Notes: generated from the letters alone by a model not told the origin. A stretch of 64,000 bases of DNA from Sambucus nigra (GCA_949130495.1 OX422210.1:637632585-637696584); one strand, 5' to 3'. Counted from the stretch's first letter, positions 10,101 to 24,100 are shown. Numbers and translations: made by a program.

Positions 10101-11925
10101 AGGGAGGATACCTCCTAAATAATGGCTAGTTTCATCCCCGAATATATGCACATTTTCCTTATTGCTTTATACTTCCAATTAAGGTATACCACAATTATTT
10201 AGGGTAAATGTAATATTTTAAACCATATACCACATTGTATTTAATGTGCAATTTTTAAATGTATACCCTATTGTATTCATTTTATAATGCATATTTGTTT
10301 TTTATTTATACATTTTTTTATGAATGTATGTGTGAGAATATAATAGAAAATTAAAAAAATTCAAGTCTTAAGCTTGAAAATAAGGCGTTGGGGGAGGGGG
10401 GGGGGGGGGGGTGAAAACGTAATTTCATAACAAAATTGTCGAAAGGAGCTACGATCATGTCGCATGAAACTAAACTAATTGTTAGAAATAGTCCATGTAG
10501 TCGCGTGCTTCATAAGGTGAGAATATGGTAGAAATATGAAAAAATCCAATGTTTAGGCTTGAAAATAGGGAGTTAGGTTTGAAAATCTAGTTTAAGTATT
10601 AAGTTCAGCCATCATAAATTATAAAGTGTTTACAAGATTATATAATTCTTAATAAATAGATAGAATATACTTTTTAAATTGATAATTTGCAAGTGCATCC
10701 ACCCTAATAAAAAAAGGTTGATAATATATATATATATATATATAATGCTGAAGACCATCCATAATGGATAGGGGTGAAATGCGTTAAAGATATAGGATTA
10801 ATGGGTGAGATTTGAGGGAAGCTCACAATGGAATGTGATAGAATTAAGGGAAACGAATAAATGTCTTATGACTGAGGCTTAAAAAAATAGTTTTTTCAGA
10901 AGTGAAACTGTTTCACTTCTGAATCAAAAGTCAAACATTTTTTCACTTCTAGAGAAAAAGCACTTTAGACGTGGAAGAACATTCAAAAGTGGAAATGCCC
11001 TACGTCTCAGCTAAACATGAAAATGTCCTATGTTCATACTCTGGACGTGTAAAACTTTTTGTCTGAACCCGGATCTTCTTCCTACTGCGACCCAGTTTTA
11101 AGTGTCCACAATGGGTGTATGGTACCCGTTGTGGGAGATCTAAGAATATTTTCAACATCTATTTTTTACTAATGTCATTATTTCAGGTAATAACCTATAT
11201 TACTCCATATCATTTTTTATTTAGGTTAAGAGATAAATGTTAAATATCTCTTAATAAAAATATTTTTCACTATAAAGATTATATTTTTTATTTGATTTAA
11301 ATCTATTTAATCATTATCATAATTTATTCAACTTCAGATCAATAATATTTTGTAGTAAAAAATAAAAACTAATAACCTTTTTTGTTATGGTGGATGAGCT
11401 TAGAAATAATTAATGTAGAAAATAAGTTTATTAATTATTTATTAAGGATAATCTACTCATATAAAAAACAAAACTATGGGAGGATAAAATCTCGTTTGAA
11501 ATTTCTTATTTTGACCTAAACAAATTTTACGTATTGTAAATCTTATTTATTAAAATGTACATGCAACTTGTTTTAATATATACATTAAGAAGCCATAAAT
11601 TTAAGTTAATTGATCAACACGCGTTTTTTGTCACGTTCATTGATCGTGACAAGTCCGTGACAAACCGTTGTCACGGACTTATCACGATCAATGACCATGA
11701 CAAGTTCAGTTGTCATGCACTTGTCACGGTCAAAGACCTTGATAGGTCCGCGACAACTTTCTTAACTAAAAAATCCCACCGCCTTTTTTTTTCCCTGTTT
11801 CATTTCCTTCCTCTCTCTCTCTCTCTCTCTCTCTCTCCTTTGTGTGTGTGTGCGTGTATATATATATATGGGTGCGTGTGTGAGTTTTTTTTTCTCCATA
11901 TATGTGTGTGTGTGATTTTGTGTGC

Positions 11926-11929
<4 letters not shown>

Positions 11930-11983
<54 letters not shown>
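11930..11983. repeat. (TA)n microsatellite
   Basis: About 50 bp of TA following CT and TG tracts that start near 11810. The duplicate copy at about 15580-15600 has a far shorter TA tract. Confidence 0.9.
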
Positions 11984-11986
<3 letters not shown>

Positions 11987-14900
11987 TTTTAAGGGAATCT
12001 CACAACGGAATGTGGTACAAATAAGGAAAGCGGATAAATGTCTTACGTTTAAGACATAAAAAAATAGTTTTTCTAGATGTGAAACTGTTTCACTGCTGAA
12101 TCAAAAGTCAAACAATTTTTCACTTCTAGAAAAAAATCACTTTAGACGTTGAAGAACATTCAAAAATTGAAATTCCCTACATTTCAGCTAAACAAGGAAA
12201 TGTCCTGCGTTTGAACTCTGGACGTGTAAAACTTTTTCGTCTCTGCCCGGATCTTCTTCCCAGTGCGACCCAGTTTGAAGTGTCCACAATGGGTTTATGG
12301 TACCCATTGTGGATGACCTAAGAATATTTTCAACATATATTTTTTTATTAATGTCATTATTTCATGTAATAAACTATATGACTCTATATCATTTTTTAAT
12401 TAGGTTAAGAGATAAATCTTAAATGTCTCTTTGGAAAAAATATTTTTCACTATAAAGATTGTATTTTTTATTTAATTTAATTTATTTAATCATTATCATA
12501 ATCTATTTAACTTCAGATCAATAATATTTTGTAATAAAAAATAAAAACTAATAACCTTTTTTGTTATGGTAGACGAGCTTACAAATAATTAATCTAGAAA
12601 ATAAGTTTATTTATTATTTATTAAGGATAATCTAGTCGTATAAAAAAAACAAAACTATGGGAGGATAATATCTTGTTTGGAATTTTTTATTTTAACCTAG
12701 ACAAATTTTACGTAGTCTCAAATGTCTTACCTTTGAGACTTAAAAAAAATAGTTTTTTCAGATGTGAAACTATTTCACTTCTGAATCAAAACTCAAACAA
12801 TTTTTCACTTCTAGAGAAAAATCTCTTTAGACGTTTAAGAATATTCAAAAATTGAAATGCTCTACGTTTCAGCTAAACATGAAAATGTCCTACGTTTGAA
12901 CTCTCGACGTGTAAAACTTTTTCGTCTGCACCCGAATCTTCTTCCCACTGCGACCCAGTTTGAAGTGTCCACAATGAGTTTATGGTACCTATTGTGGATG
13001 ACCTAAGAATATTTTCAACATCTATTTTTGTTTAATATCATTATTTCATGTAATAAACTATATGACTCTATATCATTTTTTAATTAGCTTAAGAGATAAA
13101 TGTTAAATGTATCTTCGGAAAAAATATTTTTCATTATAAATATGATATTTTTTTTATTTTATTTAAATTTATTTAATCATTATCATAATCTATTTAACTT
13201 CGAATCAATAAGATTTTGTAATAAAAAATAAAACTAATAACCTTTTTTGTTATGGTGGATGAGCTAAAAAATAATTAATCTTGAGAATAAGTTTTTATAT
13301 TATTTATTAAGGATAATCTACTCATATAAAAAAACAAAACTATGGGAGGATAATATCTTGTTTGGAATTTTTTATTTTGACCTAAACAAATTTTACGTAC
13401 TGTAAATCTTATTATTAAAACGTAAACGCAACTTGTTTTAATATATAAATTAAGAAGTCACAAATTTAAGTTAATTGGTCAACATATATATTTTAAAAAT
13501 AGAATTATGTTAATTTAAAATAATGAATAAATCAATAAATAAAGTTATTATTGAAAAACTTTATAATACAAAATAATTATACTTCAAATGTAATTATGAT
13601 ATTATATAAAATGATTTATATCACAAACTAAATTATATCCTTAAATACTACATTTTATTGGTAAAACTTGTTTAAATGACTAAATTTTATATTATAAATA
13701 ATTTATGGGGCCATCCTTTGAAATTTTTCGCGGCGGGGGGGGGGGGGGGGGGGAGGGAGGATACCTCCTAAATAATGGCTAGTTTCATCCCCGAATATAT
13801 GCACATTTTCCTTATTGCTTTATACTTCCAATTAAGGTATACCACAATTATTTAGGGTAAATGTAATATTTTAAACCATATACCACATTGTATTTAGTGT
13901 GCAATTTTTAAATGTATACCCTATTGTATTCATTTTATAATGCATATGTGTTTTTTATTTATACATTTTTTATGAATGTATGTGTGAGAATATAATAGAA
14001 AATTAAAAAAATTCAAGTCTTAAGCTTGAAAATAAGGCGTTGGGGGAGGGGGGGTGAAAACGTAATTTCATAACAAAATTGTCGAAAGGAGCTACGATCA
14101 TGTCGCATGAAACTAAACTAATTGTTAGAAATAGTCCATGTAGTCGCGTGCTTCATAAGGTGAGAATATGGTAGAAATATGAAAAAATCCAATGTTTAGG
14201 CTTGAAAATAGGGAGTTAGGTTTGAAAATCTAGTTTAAGTATTAAGTTCAGCCATCATAAATTATAAAGTGTTTACAAGATTATATAATTCTTAATAAAT
14301 AGATAGAATATACTTTTTAAATTGATAATTTGCAAGTGCATCCACCCTAATAAAAAAAGGTTGATAATATATATATATATATATATAATGCTGAAGACCA
14401 TCCATAATGGATAGGGGTGAAATGCGTTAAAGATATAGGATTAATGGGTGAGATTTGAGGGAAGCTCACAATGGAATGTGATAGAATTAAGGGAAACGAA
14501 TAAATGTCTTATGACTGAGGCTTAAAAAAATAGTTTTTTCAGAAGTGAAACTGTTTCACTTCTGAATCAAAAGTCAAACATTTTTTCACTTCTAGAGAAA
14601 AAGCACTTTAGACGTGGAAGAACATTCAAAAGTGGAAATGCCCTACGTCTCAGCTAAACATGAAAATGTCCTATGTTTATACTCTGGACGTGTAAAACTT
14701 TTTCGTCTGAACCCGGATCTTCTTCCTACTGCGACCCAGTTTGAAGTGTCCACAATGGGTGTATGGTACCCGTTGTGGATGATCTAAGAATATTTTCAAC
14801 ACCTATTTTTTACTAATGTCATTATTTCAGGTAATAACCTATATTACTCCATATCATTTTTTATTTAGGTTAAGAGATAAAGGTTAAATATCTCTTAATA

Positions 14901-17046
14901 AAAATATTTTTCACTATAAAGATTATATTTTTTATTTGATTTAAATCTATTTCATCATTATCATAATTTATTTAACTTCGGATCAATAATATTTTGTAGT
15001 AAAAAATAAAAACTAATAACCTTTTTTGTTATGGTGGATGAGCTTAAAAATAATTAATGTAGAAAATAAGTTTATTTATTATTTATTAAGGATAATCTAC
15101 TCATATAAAAAACAAAACTATGGGAGGATAAAATCTCGTTTGAAATTTTTTATTTTGACCTAAACAAATTTTACGTATTGTAAATCTTATTTATTAAAAT
15201 GTACATGCAACTTGTTTTAATATATACATTAAGAAGCCATAAATTTAAGTTAATTGATCAACATGCGTTTTTTGTCACGTTCATTGATCGTGACAAGTCC
15301 GTGACAAACCGTTGTCACGGACTTATCACGGTCAATGACCATGAGAAGTTTAGTTGTCATGCACTTGTCACGGTCAAAGACCTTGATAGGTCCGCGACAA
15401 CTTTCTTAACTAAAAAATCCCACCGTCTTTTTTTTTTCCCTGTTTCATTTCCCTCCTCTCTCTCTCTCTCTCTCTCTCTCTCCTTTGTGTGTGTGTGCGT
15501 GTATATATATATATATGGGTGCGTGTGTGAATTTTTTTTTCTCCATATATGTGTGTGTGTGATTTTGTGTGCGTGAATATATATATATATATATGTATGC
15601 GTTTTAAGGGAAGCTCACAACGGAATGTGGTACAAATAAGGAAAGCGGATAAATGTCTTACGTTTAAGACATAAAAAAATAGTTTTTCTAGATGTGAAAC
15701 TGTTTCACTGCTGAATCAAAAGTCAAACAATTTTTCACTTCTAGAAAAAAATCACTTTAGACGTTGAAGAACATTCAAAAATTGAAATTCCCTACATTTC
15801 AGCTAAAAAAGGAAATGTCCTGCGTTTGAACTCTAGACGTGTAAAACTTTTTCGTCTCTGCCCGGATCTTCTTCCCAGTGCGACCCAGTTTGAAGTGTCC
15901 ACAATGGGTTTATGGTACCCATTGTGGATGACCTAAGAATATTTTCAACATATATTTTTTTATTAATGTCATTATTTCATGTAATAAACTATATGACTCT
16001 ATATCATTTTTTAATTAGGTTAAGAGATAAATCTTAAATGTCTCTTTGAAAAAAATATTTTTCACTATAAAGATTGTATTTTTTATTTAATTTAAATTTA
16101 TTTAATCATTATCATAATCTATTTAACTTCAGATCAATAATATTTTGTAATAAAAAATAAAAACTAATAACATTTTTTGTTATGGTAGACGAGCTTACAA
16201 ATAATTAATCTAGAAAATAAGTTTATTTATTATTTATTAAGGATAATCTAGTCGTATAAAAAAAACAAAACTATGGGAGGATAATATCTTGTTTGGAATT
16301 TTTTATTTTAACCTAGACAAATTTTACATAGTGTGAATCTTAATATTAAAAAGTAAATGCAACTTGTTTTAATATATAAATTAAGAAGTCACAAATTTAA
16401 GTTAATTGGTCAACATATATATTTTAAAAATAGAATTATGTTGATTTCAAATAATGAATAAATCAATAGATAAAGTTATTATTGAAAAACTTTATAATAC
16501 AAAATAATTATACTTCAAATGTAATTATGATATTATATACAATGATCTACATCACAAACTAAATTATATTCCTAATTACTACATTATATTGGTAAAACTT
16601 GTTTAAATGACTAAATTGTATATTATAAATAATTTACAGGGCCACCATTTGAAATTTTTCGCAAGGGGATTGGGGGGGGGGGGGGGGGGGGAGGATACCT
16701 CCTAAATAATGGCTAGTTTCATCCCCGAATAACTGCACATTTTTCCTTATTAATTTATACTTCCAATTAAGGTATACCACAATTTTTTACGGTAAATGTA
16801 ATATTTTAAACTATACACCACACTGTATTCAGTGTGCAATTTTTAAATGTATACCCTATTGTATTCATTTTTTAATGCATATGTATTTTTTATTTATACA
16901 TTTTTTTATTAATGTATGTGTTGTTTTATTTTGTTTATGCGATTTACTCTATTTATAACGATGGTTTCGGTACATAACATAACCAAAAATACCACATCTT
17001 TTGTTTTTCCTTTTGAAGAAATTAAGTTTGAAATTTAAATTTTGAC

Positions 17047-17310
17047 GCTACACCAAAAGAGCCAAAACGGTACACTTTTTCGAACAGGCATTGTCACGGT
17101 CAAGGAAGGTGATAAAAAAAATATGTGTGCCTTGTCTTATCATGGTCCTTGACCGTGACAAGGTCGAGACAATTTTTTTGTCACCCGCGATACTTATGTC
17201 AGGGACAACCCATTTAAAATACTTTTTTGGCCCAACGTTTTCACTTTCCCTCTCGGGGCCCTCCTTCTCTCTCCTAGGTCAAAATCTTTAATTTTCATTC
17301 ACTCGAAAGG
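17047..17310. repeat. CACTA-like terminal region with TGTCACGGTC palindromes
   Basis: Starts CGCTACACCAAAAGAGCC and is followed by a cluster of short inverted and direct copies of TGTCACGGTC/GACCGTGACA at 17091-17200. The homologous stretch at 47831 starts TACTACATTAAAAGAGCC. The shared consensus is close to CACTACACCAAAA, a plausible CACTA (En/Spm) end. Dense short subterminal repeats are typical of that superfamily. No transposase gene is recognised next to it. Confidence 0.5.
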
Positions 17311-17317
17311 TATGATT

Positions 17318-17451
<134 letters not shown>

Positions 17452-17807
17452 AAGACTCTTGTGCACACAAAGTTTGCATACTTAGTGGTGCAAATCTTTT
17501 TTTAAGGGTCATTTATTGTCTGGGGTACATTTATTATCAGTATATTGTTCCTGGGGTACACTAGTTTGAGTTATTGCTGGATGGGTGTTAAAGTAACGGC
17601 TGGCCTTAACTGCTGTTAGCCAGCTGTACCTACCAGACCCAATTACCAACATTACCCATTCTTTACAACAGTTATATCCAAAAAATTCAAAACCTACATT
17701 TATTACATGTGTTTTATAACGGCTAACTTCTTCTTTATATATTGTTACAACATTTCCATCATTTCACCAAGCAGCAACAGCAGCAGTTAACGTCTTACGA
17801 AATTAAA

Positions 17808-18338
17808 ATGGGTGGCAGCTTAGATGGTGAAGGAACTCAAGAGGATGCATGTCAAATATGTGATCAAAATTACCACATTACAATTGACTGTCCATGGGTT
17901 TACAGCATATGTACTTTTGATCAATGTAATGGTCTCATGTTACTGTTGAAGGCATCAAATGGCCAAAAAAACTCGAAGTGACAACATGCATCATGTAATG
18001 GATTTAAAGTCTTAGAAGATGCAATTAAAAGCACTAGAGGATCATCATCAAGTAATGGATGTTTTCAATATGGCAGTGAGGATCATTGGTCTAAAAATTG
18101 TCCATGGAAAGAGTCACCATGCCCAAATAAATGCCAGGGGACAAGGAAACTCTAGACTTCAAAGAAAGAAAGAAGTTATGGTAAAAAATTTCTCAAGTGT
18201 TTAACATGTGGGGATTTTGAGTGGTTAACAGAGGCAATTAAAAAATCTGATGAAGGTAGGAAAGTAAATGTCAGGGTTCAAGTAGAAGTTAGTTTGGATG
18301 ATCTTTGTGATGTCTTTAAAAAGAAATTCAATGTATGA
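17808..18338 (+). pseudogene. MULE-borne gene with two CCHC-GRF zinc modules
   Basis: Plus-strand frame starting at ATG 17808 and staying in one frame to TGA 18336, interrupted by a TGA at 17979 and a TAG around 18150. It encodes two related modules. Module 1 has CQICDQNYHITIDC (CX2CX4HX4C) followed by a GRF-like set of Cys (CTFDQCNG, then ASCNGFKVLEDAIK). Module 2 has CFQYGSEDHWSKNC (one Cys replaced by Tyr), then CPNKCQGTRK and FLKCLTCGDFEWLTEAIKK, a typical GRF zinc finger. Both finger types bind nucleic acid, GRF often single-stranded. Each module is about 75 residues, so it looks like an internal duplication. The gene lies inside the left TIR and points at the 3' end of the transposase gene. 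It could be the element's second gene or a captured host gene. Confidence 0.7.
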
Positions 18339-18652
18339 AATGTCTTTGTAATCAGTGTATGCAATGAATGTAATGTGTATTTTGCAATGAATGAAATGTG
18401 TATTTTGCAATGAAATGTCTTTGTAATCTGTGTTGTGCAATGAAATTTTCTAATATTCTATGAAACACAAAGTTCCCAAAACACATTCAAACTTAACTTC
18501 ATTCATAACATACCTTCATTCATAACTTACTTTGTCCCCAAACACAAAGTTCCCAAAACAAAAAGGTAAGTACCTTGTCCAAAAACACAAAGTTACATAA
18601 AAAAGATTAGTACTTTGTCCCAAAACACAAAGTTAAACCCAAACTAATGAAC
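18339..18652. other. Intergenic region between convergent MULE genes
   Basis: Low-complexity DNA with several copies of TGCAATGAATG/GTGTATTTTGCAATGA on the left and AAACACAAAGTT on the right (near 18465, 18543, 18586 and 18625). It probably holds the 3' UTRs and polyadenylation regions of both genes. No ORF is visible. Confidence 0.5.
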
Positions 18653-20549
18653 CTACTGAGTACATCCTTGACTAACATTTGTTGTTGTATCCACATTCTT
18701 CACTTTCCCCTTCTTTCCACCTTCTCCTGTTCTTGGAACTCGCATTGATGTAAAAATTTGTGGGTTGTTTGATCCCTCTATAGTGCTTGGTCCCTCAGCA
18801 GCTTGCGTTTTATTACCAGATTTGGTTTATTTCCCCTGGAAACCAGCTTTGTTATGGCCTAACTCCCCACATCTGCTACATTTTTTCTTCTTATTCTTTG
18901 GTGCAACTGGTTCATCAGGATATCCTCTCCTCTTAACCCTTGGGCTTCCTGGTGCTTTAGTTAATTATGGAGGACTAACTATATGTTATGGTTGAAAGGA
19001 CATGACCAAAAAACATTAATATGATTCAAATTTAGGTGCATTATATACACTTGAGGTGAATTATATACGCTTGCCTTGGACCACCATTGATGGTCTTCCA
19101 TAGGATGAACATAAGCTGAATAAGTTGCTCTGTATGCAGTTACATCAAACATAGGACTACAATACCTTTGCATAAAAAATATGAACATAAGAAAAGTATT
19201 ACCAGCTACATAAAACATGCCAAGATAAGTCTTAGTTACTTGTTCCATAGCTATCTTCTTGGCATGATAACCCCAATAGCATGTACACAAGGGATTCCAC
19301 TTATCTGCCACTCAAAATAACTGCATTCTTGTGTTTGAATATTAAGTGCCCATCTTTGATTGTGTCTATTTATTGCCACATGTAAGAACTCTATTGAACC
19401 AGTTATAATATACTCATTGTATTTATTCTCCAAGTCATTCAAATGCTTCTCTACTCTTGGTATAAGCCCACTGGGATCCATCTCATCTACCTTAGTTCTT
19501 CTTGTGTACAACAATGACATAACAAACATTTGATACTTTTGAAAAATCTAAAGAATTAGTAGTTCCCTTAAACTCAAAATCAATTTATTGAAAGACTTTG
19601 AGAAATAATTGGTGATATGTTCACATTTACTTGTTGTATCAAAGTATGCTCTTGCCCAAGTAGGCTTCTCCTCATTTCCTAGCCATAGTTTTGCTCCCTT
19701 GCAATCTTTAAACATTTTAGCCATATACTTTTCATGATCTTCCTTCTTATATGCCCTTGTTGCCCCCCAACTTAAAGCCTCTGGCTGTGGACCCTTATAT
19801 CCTGTATTTTGAAGTTTTTATACATGTGCCTAAAATAATACATGTGATTACAATGAGGGAACAACTCTGCAATTGCCTCAATAAGCCCTTTCTGTCTGTC
19901 AGATATCATAGTCAATGTCAATTTATACTTCATCAAATGAGGTTACAAAATTCTCAAGAATCTACTCCATGCATCATAACTTTCATTTTTACAAATATAT
20001 ATAGCAATTGAAAGCAAATCATTGTTCATATCCAATGAAATATTGGATAAAATTACCCCATCATACTTTCCTTTCAAAAATGATCCATATAAACTAAGCA
20101 CTGGCCTACAACCATTAAGAAAACCATCTATAGAGGCCTTGAATGCAAGACAAAATGAGACAAATTGTTGATCATTTGGTTCCCTAATCCATTCAACAAT
20201 ACTACATGGATTTGAAATATGTACATGCCTAACAATTTCAGGTACAAACCTAAATGCATATCATGTATCCTCTCATTGACAATTATTTTAGCATAGTATC
20301 CAGTTTGGTATGATATCTTGACTGCATGTTTTTTCCAGATTGCAGCTTGACTATTTCTTGGTTTTATCTCTCTGTGATTCCTCATCATCTCTTCAACCTC
20401 ATTAGCAACCCAAGTTGCCTTTTCCATTGCATTACTACCTTTGGGGTTGGATTTGCAAGTATGTTCTTCCATCAATATTTTGCCCTTGGCAGTTGGTTCA
20501 TGTGGTAACTTCCTTACATACACCATCCACTTGTATTAAGGATTCCTAC
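18653..20549 (-). pseudogene. MULE transposase, C-terminal two thirds (MuDR type)
   Basis: Minus-strand continuation of the transposase broken by the gypsy insertion at 20550. In order: the MuDR DNA-binding region (MVYVRKLPHEPTAKGK, then EEHTCKSNPKGSN) at about 20420-20526; the DDE core with GCRPVLSLYGSFLKGKYDG and TMISDRQKGLIEAI (about 19880-20120); a SWIM zinc finger, CSYFEWQISGIPCVH, near 19280-19330; the tail YRATYSAYVHPMEDHQWW; and a C-terminal knuckle, CSRCGELGHNKAG, near 18850-18880. In the first catalytic motif, usually LDGxFLKG, Tyr replaces Asp (codon at 20087-20089). Several stops and frame changes are present. The protein would have cut and joined the MULE ends in the nucleus. Confidence 0.88.
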
Positions 20550-20960
20550 TGTGGTGACAATTAAACTCAACACAAAATAATAAGCAAAGGTAATCACCAT
20601 ATTAAATAAAGAATTTGAAAGAATTGCAATCACACACAACATAAGATATAGGTGGTTCGGAAAGAAGGCCTACGTCCACGGTGGTGCTCTCAGTATTCTA
20701 TTTCTCTTTACTCCGGGGGAGTGTTTACAAATTGCATGCCCTTTACCCCGACAAAGGGTTTAATATATACATGTTGTTTCTTGGAGAGTGGGCGTATTGG
20801 ACTCCTCCACGTTAGTCCATAACTCCTAGAATATCTCGTGAGATATTTTAGCGGTTGAATGGGTCATAATTGAATTAGTTATGTGTGTGGCCTACAGACT
20901 TTGGGCTCGACTGAAGCGGGCTACTTATCTAGGCCGAAATGTTTAATCGAGGTACCCACA
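20550..20960 (-). repeat. 3' LTR of the Tat element
   Basis: 411-bp LTR. Minus strand begins TGTGGGTACCTCG and ends GTCACCACA. Next to its right end is a purine tract, TAGGGGCAAT on the minus strand, probably the polypurine primer for plus-strand synthesis. Confidence 0.88.
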
Positions 20961-21152
20961 ATTGCCCCTAAAATTTTTGGATCATAATTTGGCTCAATAA
21001 TTTTAAATAATAGCCATAGTGGCATTTCTGTGAATCGCATGGCATTGTGGGAGTGAAGCGCCTTTCTTGAGTCAATTTAGGCGACAAATTGCTTCATTTC
21101 CTGTGCGTTATGATTATAAAGGTTTAAAACAGCTCTGAGAGGTCATTCTCTG

Positions 21153-24100
21153 ATGTCTCTTCAAATTTCTTTGCGTTCTCTAGATCTCTCCAACCTCTCA
21201 CTGTTGCTTTCTCACTTCCATGTCTCGTCTTCCATCTTCAAGCTTCTTCCTTATCTTTTCATCTTCCCTACTTATGACTTTGCATTGTCTCAAGCCGACT
21301 CTTACTTCGTAAGTTCTTCTCACTCCTTTTTTTTTCTGTTAGAATTTCTTCATATTCGATACTAGGGTTTCTCTTTTCTGATGACGAAAATGGGCAATGG
21401 GTCGATAACTGAGCTTAGGAAGTTTTATAATATTCCAAACTGGGTATACATCGAATGTGCCCCTGTTCCTCATAATATCAGAGACATTGAGGATGGTCAC
21501 TGGATATATGTTCTTTTGTTATCCCAAGGGGGTCTTACTTTCCCCCCCAAATCGCTTATTTTTGCACTTTTTTAGTTATTTCTATATAGTTCATGCACGG
21601 TGCTCGCCAAATGTTTGGAAAATTGACAATGGTGTGTATAGAATTAATCAGCTCCATGGCACCAATCTAGGGCTTGCTGAAATCTGCTATTGCTATTCTT
21701 TTTTCTCAAACAAGCTTTGGCCTTCTTTACGTCAAAGCTAGGAGTCCTGATAGGGTATTGGTAGTAAATCTACCTTATTCCCACAAGGACTACTGGCATG
21801 AGGGGTTTATTGCCAAAAATTGACAGTTCCCTCCCCATACTAAAGGGTCGAGGTCTGGGAGATTCGTGATTCCCTTTTATGGGGAGGAATATATAGGTAG
21901 GCATAGTTCTTGTTTTGCTCATTGATCCTATGTTATTGTATGGTCTTTCTCATATCTTTATCTCTTTCTTTTTTCAGTGAAGACAAAGAACTCATAACCC
22001 GCTCTTTGCGAGATTCGAGCTGCTGAGCTGATTAAGGCTTGGAAAATAAGGAAACTCTTAGCTGACGGTGAGCATCCTCGATTAGCTACATTTATTCTGG
22101 AATACAAGAACGTTGGGTCCAGTTTCATCACATGACCTGTGGATATCATTCCTCAGCTAGACATCACATAAGAGGTTGCTACGGACCCAATCTAATTGAA
22201 CGAGGAGGAAAGAAGCTCTAGTGAGGAGAGAGAGGGGGCTAATTTGTGTGGTCCTGAAGGTGATTATAGTGAGGAGAGATCAAGTAGAGAAGAGTATTCC
22301 AGCTCAGAGGAGGGTTCAGAGGCTCAGGAGTCTTCAGGAAATTCAAGTAGCTCCAGCAAGGAAGATATGTCTCCTCCTAGGAAGAATTTGATTCGAGATG
22401 ATGATACAGACAATGTGATTTTTTCTCGCCGGTTAAAGAAGCAAGAATCTAGGAGCGGGCTCACGAGCAGAAGAGAAAGAAGAAAGAGGAGGAACTAGTG
22501 AGATAGAGGGAGAGAAAGAAGGAAGAGGAGAAGAAGAAGAAGAAGAAGGTGGAAGAGAGAAAAAGGATAGATAGGGAGATAAAAGAGAGGGAAGAAGAGA
22601 AGAGGAGAGAAGAGGTGAGGATAAATATGGATCCGTCTCTGGTAACCGTGTCTACTCTGGATGAGGGGGATTTTATTGCTCTTACTCCTCAGTTAGCTCC
22701 GGCGGTGCTTAAGAGGGCAGTACTGCCAACTGATGTCCAGAGGTCGATAAACATAGGGACCGACCAGTTAGCCCTGAAGTCGAGTTAGGGGCTAGCCTTG
22801 GGAAGCCTATTTTCTCTTCTCTTCTCTTGCAATGCTTCTTTTAATTCTTTCTTCGCTGATGTTTTCCTTTTCTCTGCAGTTTGTTTCTGATTTCACTGTC
22901 CTCTACCGCAGCCACGACGAGCTGGCGAGGAAGAATGCTGAGCTGGAAAGGAATAATGTCAAGCTGGAGGCCAGCTTGAAGACTGCCAGTTCTAATCAAA
23001 AGTTTTCTGACCTCGCCTTGGACCAAGCCAACAAAGTGAAGGAAGTGGAGACCAAGGAGCTCGAAGAGCTGAGGTAATCCTATGACTTGGTCTGTGCGAG
23101 CAAGCTAGCTGTGGCAGAGGAGAAAAAGGTGCTTACTGGGAAGGTGAACAAGGTGGAATCTGAGGAGGCCACCCTCAAAGAAAGCTTATACAATGCTGGA
23201 TGGGTCGCAGCGTACGAGGATGCTGAGGCCCAGATTGGTTACATTGGTCGTCTAAACTTTAAGAAGGGTTGGGACAAGGCCTTACTTACTGCTGAGGTGG
23301 ATATTGATTCCACGCTCTTTAACAAGCATGACCCTGTTCCCAAGCTTGTCGTAGATGAGGTGCCTCTCCCTGCTACCATTGAAGGTGCCCCTGATATTCT
23401 GACCATACTTGTTGATGCTCCCCTTAACTAGGGGATGGTGACTACTCCGTATGAAGGAGGTGTGCCTGAAGTTGCTGCTGCTACAGATAAGGGGAAGCAA
23501 CGAGCGTCCTCCGAGTAGACTCAGGTTGCCAACTAGTCTTATTTAGGGAGCTCTTTGTATTTTTTGTATTTCAATTACTCTTTCTATTCACTGATGTACT
23601 ATGAACCTTCTTTAAATTAAATGAAATTCAGTTCCCTTTTGTGTACTAATTTATTTGCTTTTTTAATGCTTATATGGTTTGTAGCTCATCGATATTGAGG
23701 ATTATAGTCCTGCTACCTCTCAGTTAGGAGAACTTCTTGGTCCTAATGCGATCAATCAAGTTCGCAGAGCCTTCATAAGGATATGCAAGTCTCTTTGATC
23801 AATAATTAGGTAGTATAAGGACCAGTCAGACCTCATTACCAAGCTGAAGGACAGGCTCCAAGAGATGGAGGAAGTTGGCACATCTGTTTAAGAAAAGGTG
23901 GAAGCTCTTAAGGCTAAGCTCCTGGATGCCTCCAAGGTTAATTAGGTTGGAGAGGTACTTCAGCAAGAGAATGATGCTCTGAGGAGAGAAGGCTCGCGAC
24001 TCAGGGAGAATGCTCCTAACATTACTCCTCTAGTTCTATGTGGTTCCTCTTCATCGATTGGACCACGAGATGGTACTGATGACAGAGGTTCAGCTAGGAG

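Larger units (their letters stand above)
9078..16332. repeat. Direct tandem duplication, unit about 3.63 kb
   Basis: 9078-12716 and 12718-16332 match almost base for base along their whole length: TGTCTTACCTTTGAGAC at 9081 and 12723, the G runs at 10083 and 13735, the ATGCTGAAGACC block, and the CT-TG-TA tracts at about 11810 and 15452. Differences are mainly single bases and tract lengths. The junction near 12717 joins a truncated block A to the interior of another, as expected from unequal recombination between A copies. Confidence 0.85.
8936..17046. repeat. Mosaic repeat family A/D, six partial copies
   Basis: The same blocks recur. Block A (about 1.4 kb when complete) begins near GGATTAACGGGTGAGATTT, contains GTGAAACTGTTTCACTTCTG, TGTCCACAATGGG and a G run, and ends near GGTATACCACAATT. 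Partial copies start at about 8990, 10765, 11990, 12717, 14400 and 15600; another copy is at 46270-47830. Block D (TTAAGCTTGAAAATA) follows A at about 10350 and 13990. TGTCACG-rich pieces lie at 11628-11757 and 15271-15399. No convincing coding sequence is present; the open frames at 11555 and 15199 run into CT, TG and TA tracts. The superfamily is not identified. Confidence 0.75.

Noticed and set aside
11555..11992. 145-codon plus-strand open frame, with a shorter relative at 15199-15576
   Set aside because: It lies in the duplicated mosaic repeat and ends in encoded CT, TG and TA tracts. The two copies differ mainly in tract length; no domain is visible.
17707..17800. CAG/CAA run encoding Gln at the start of the MULE zinc gene
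   Set aside because: It lies upstream of the first ATG (17808) and can be 5' UTR; I did not include it in the coding call.
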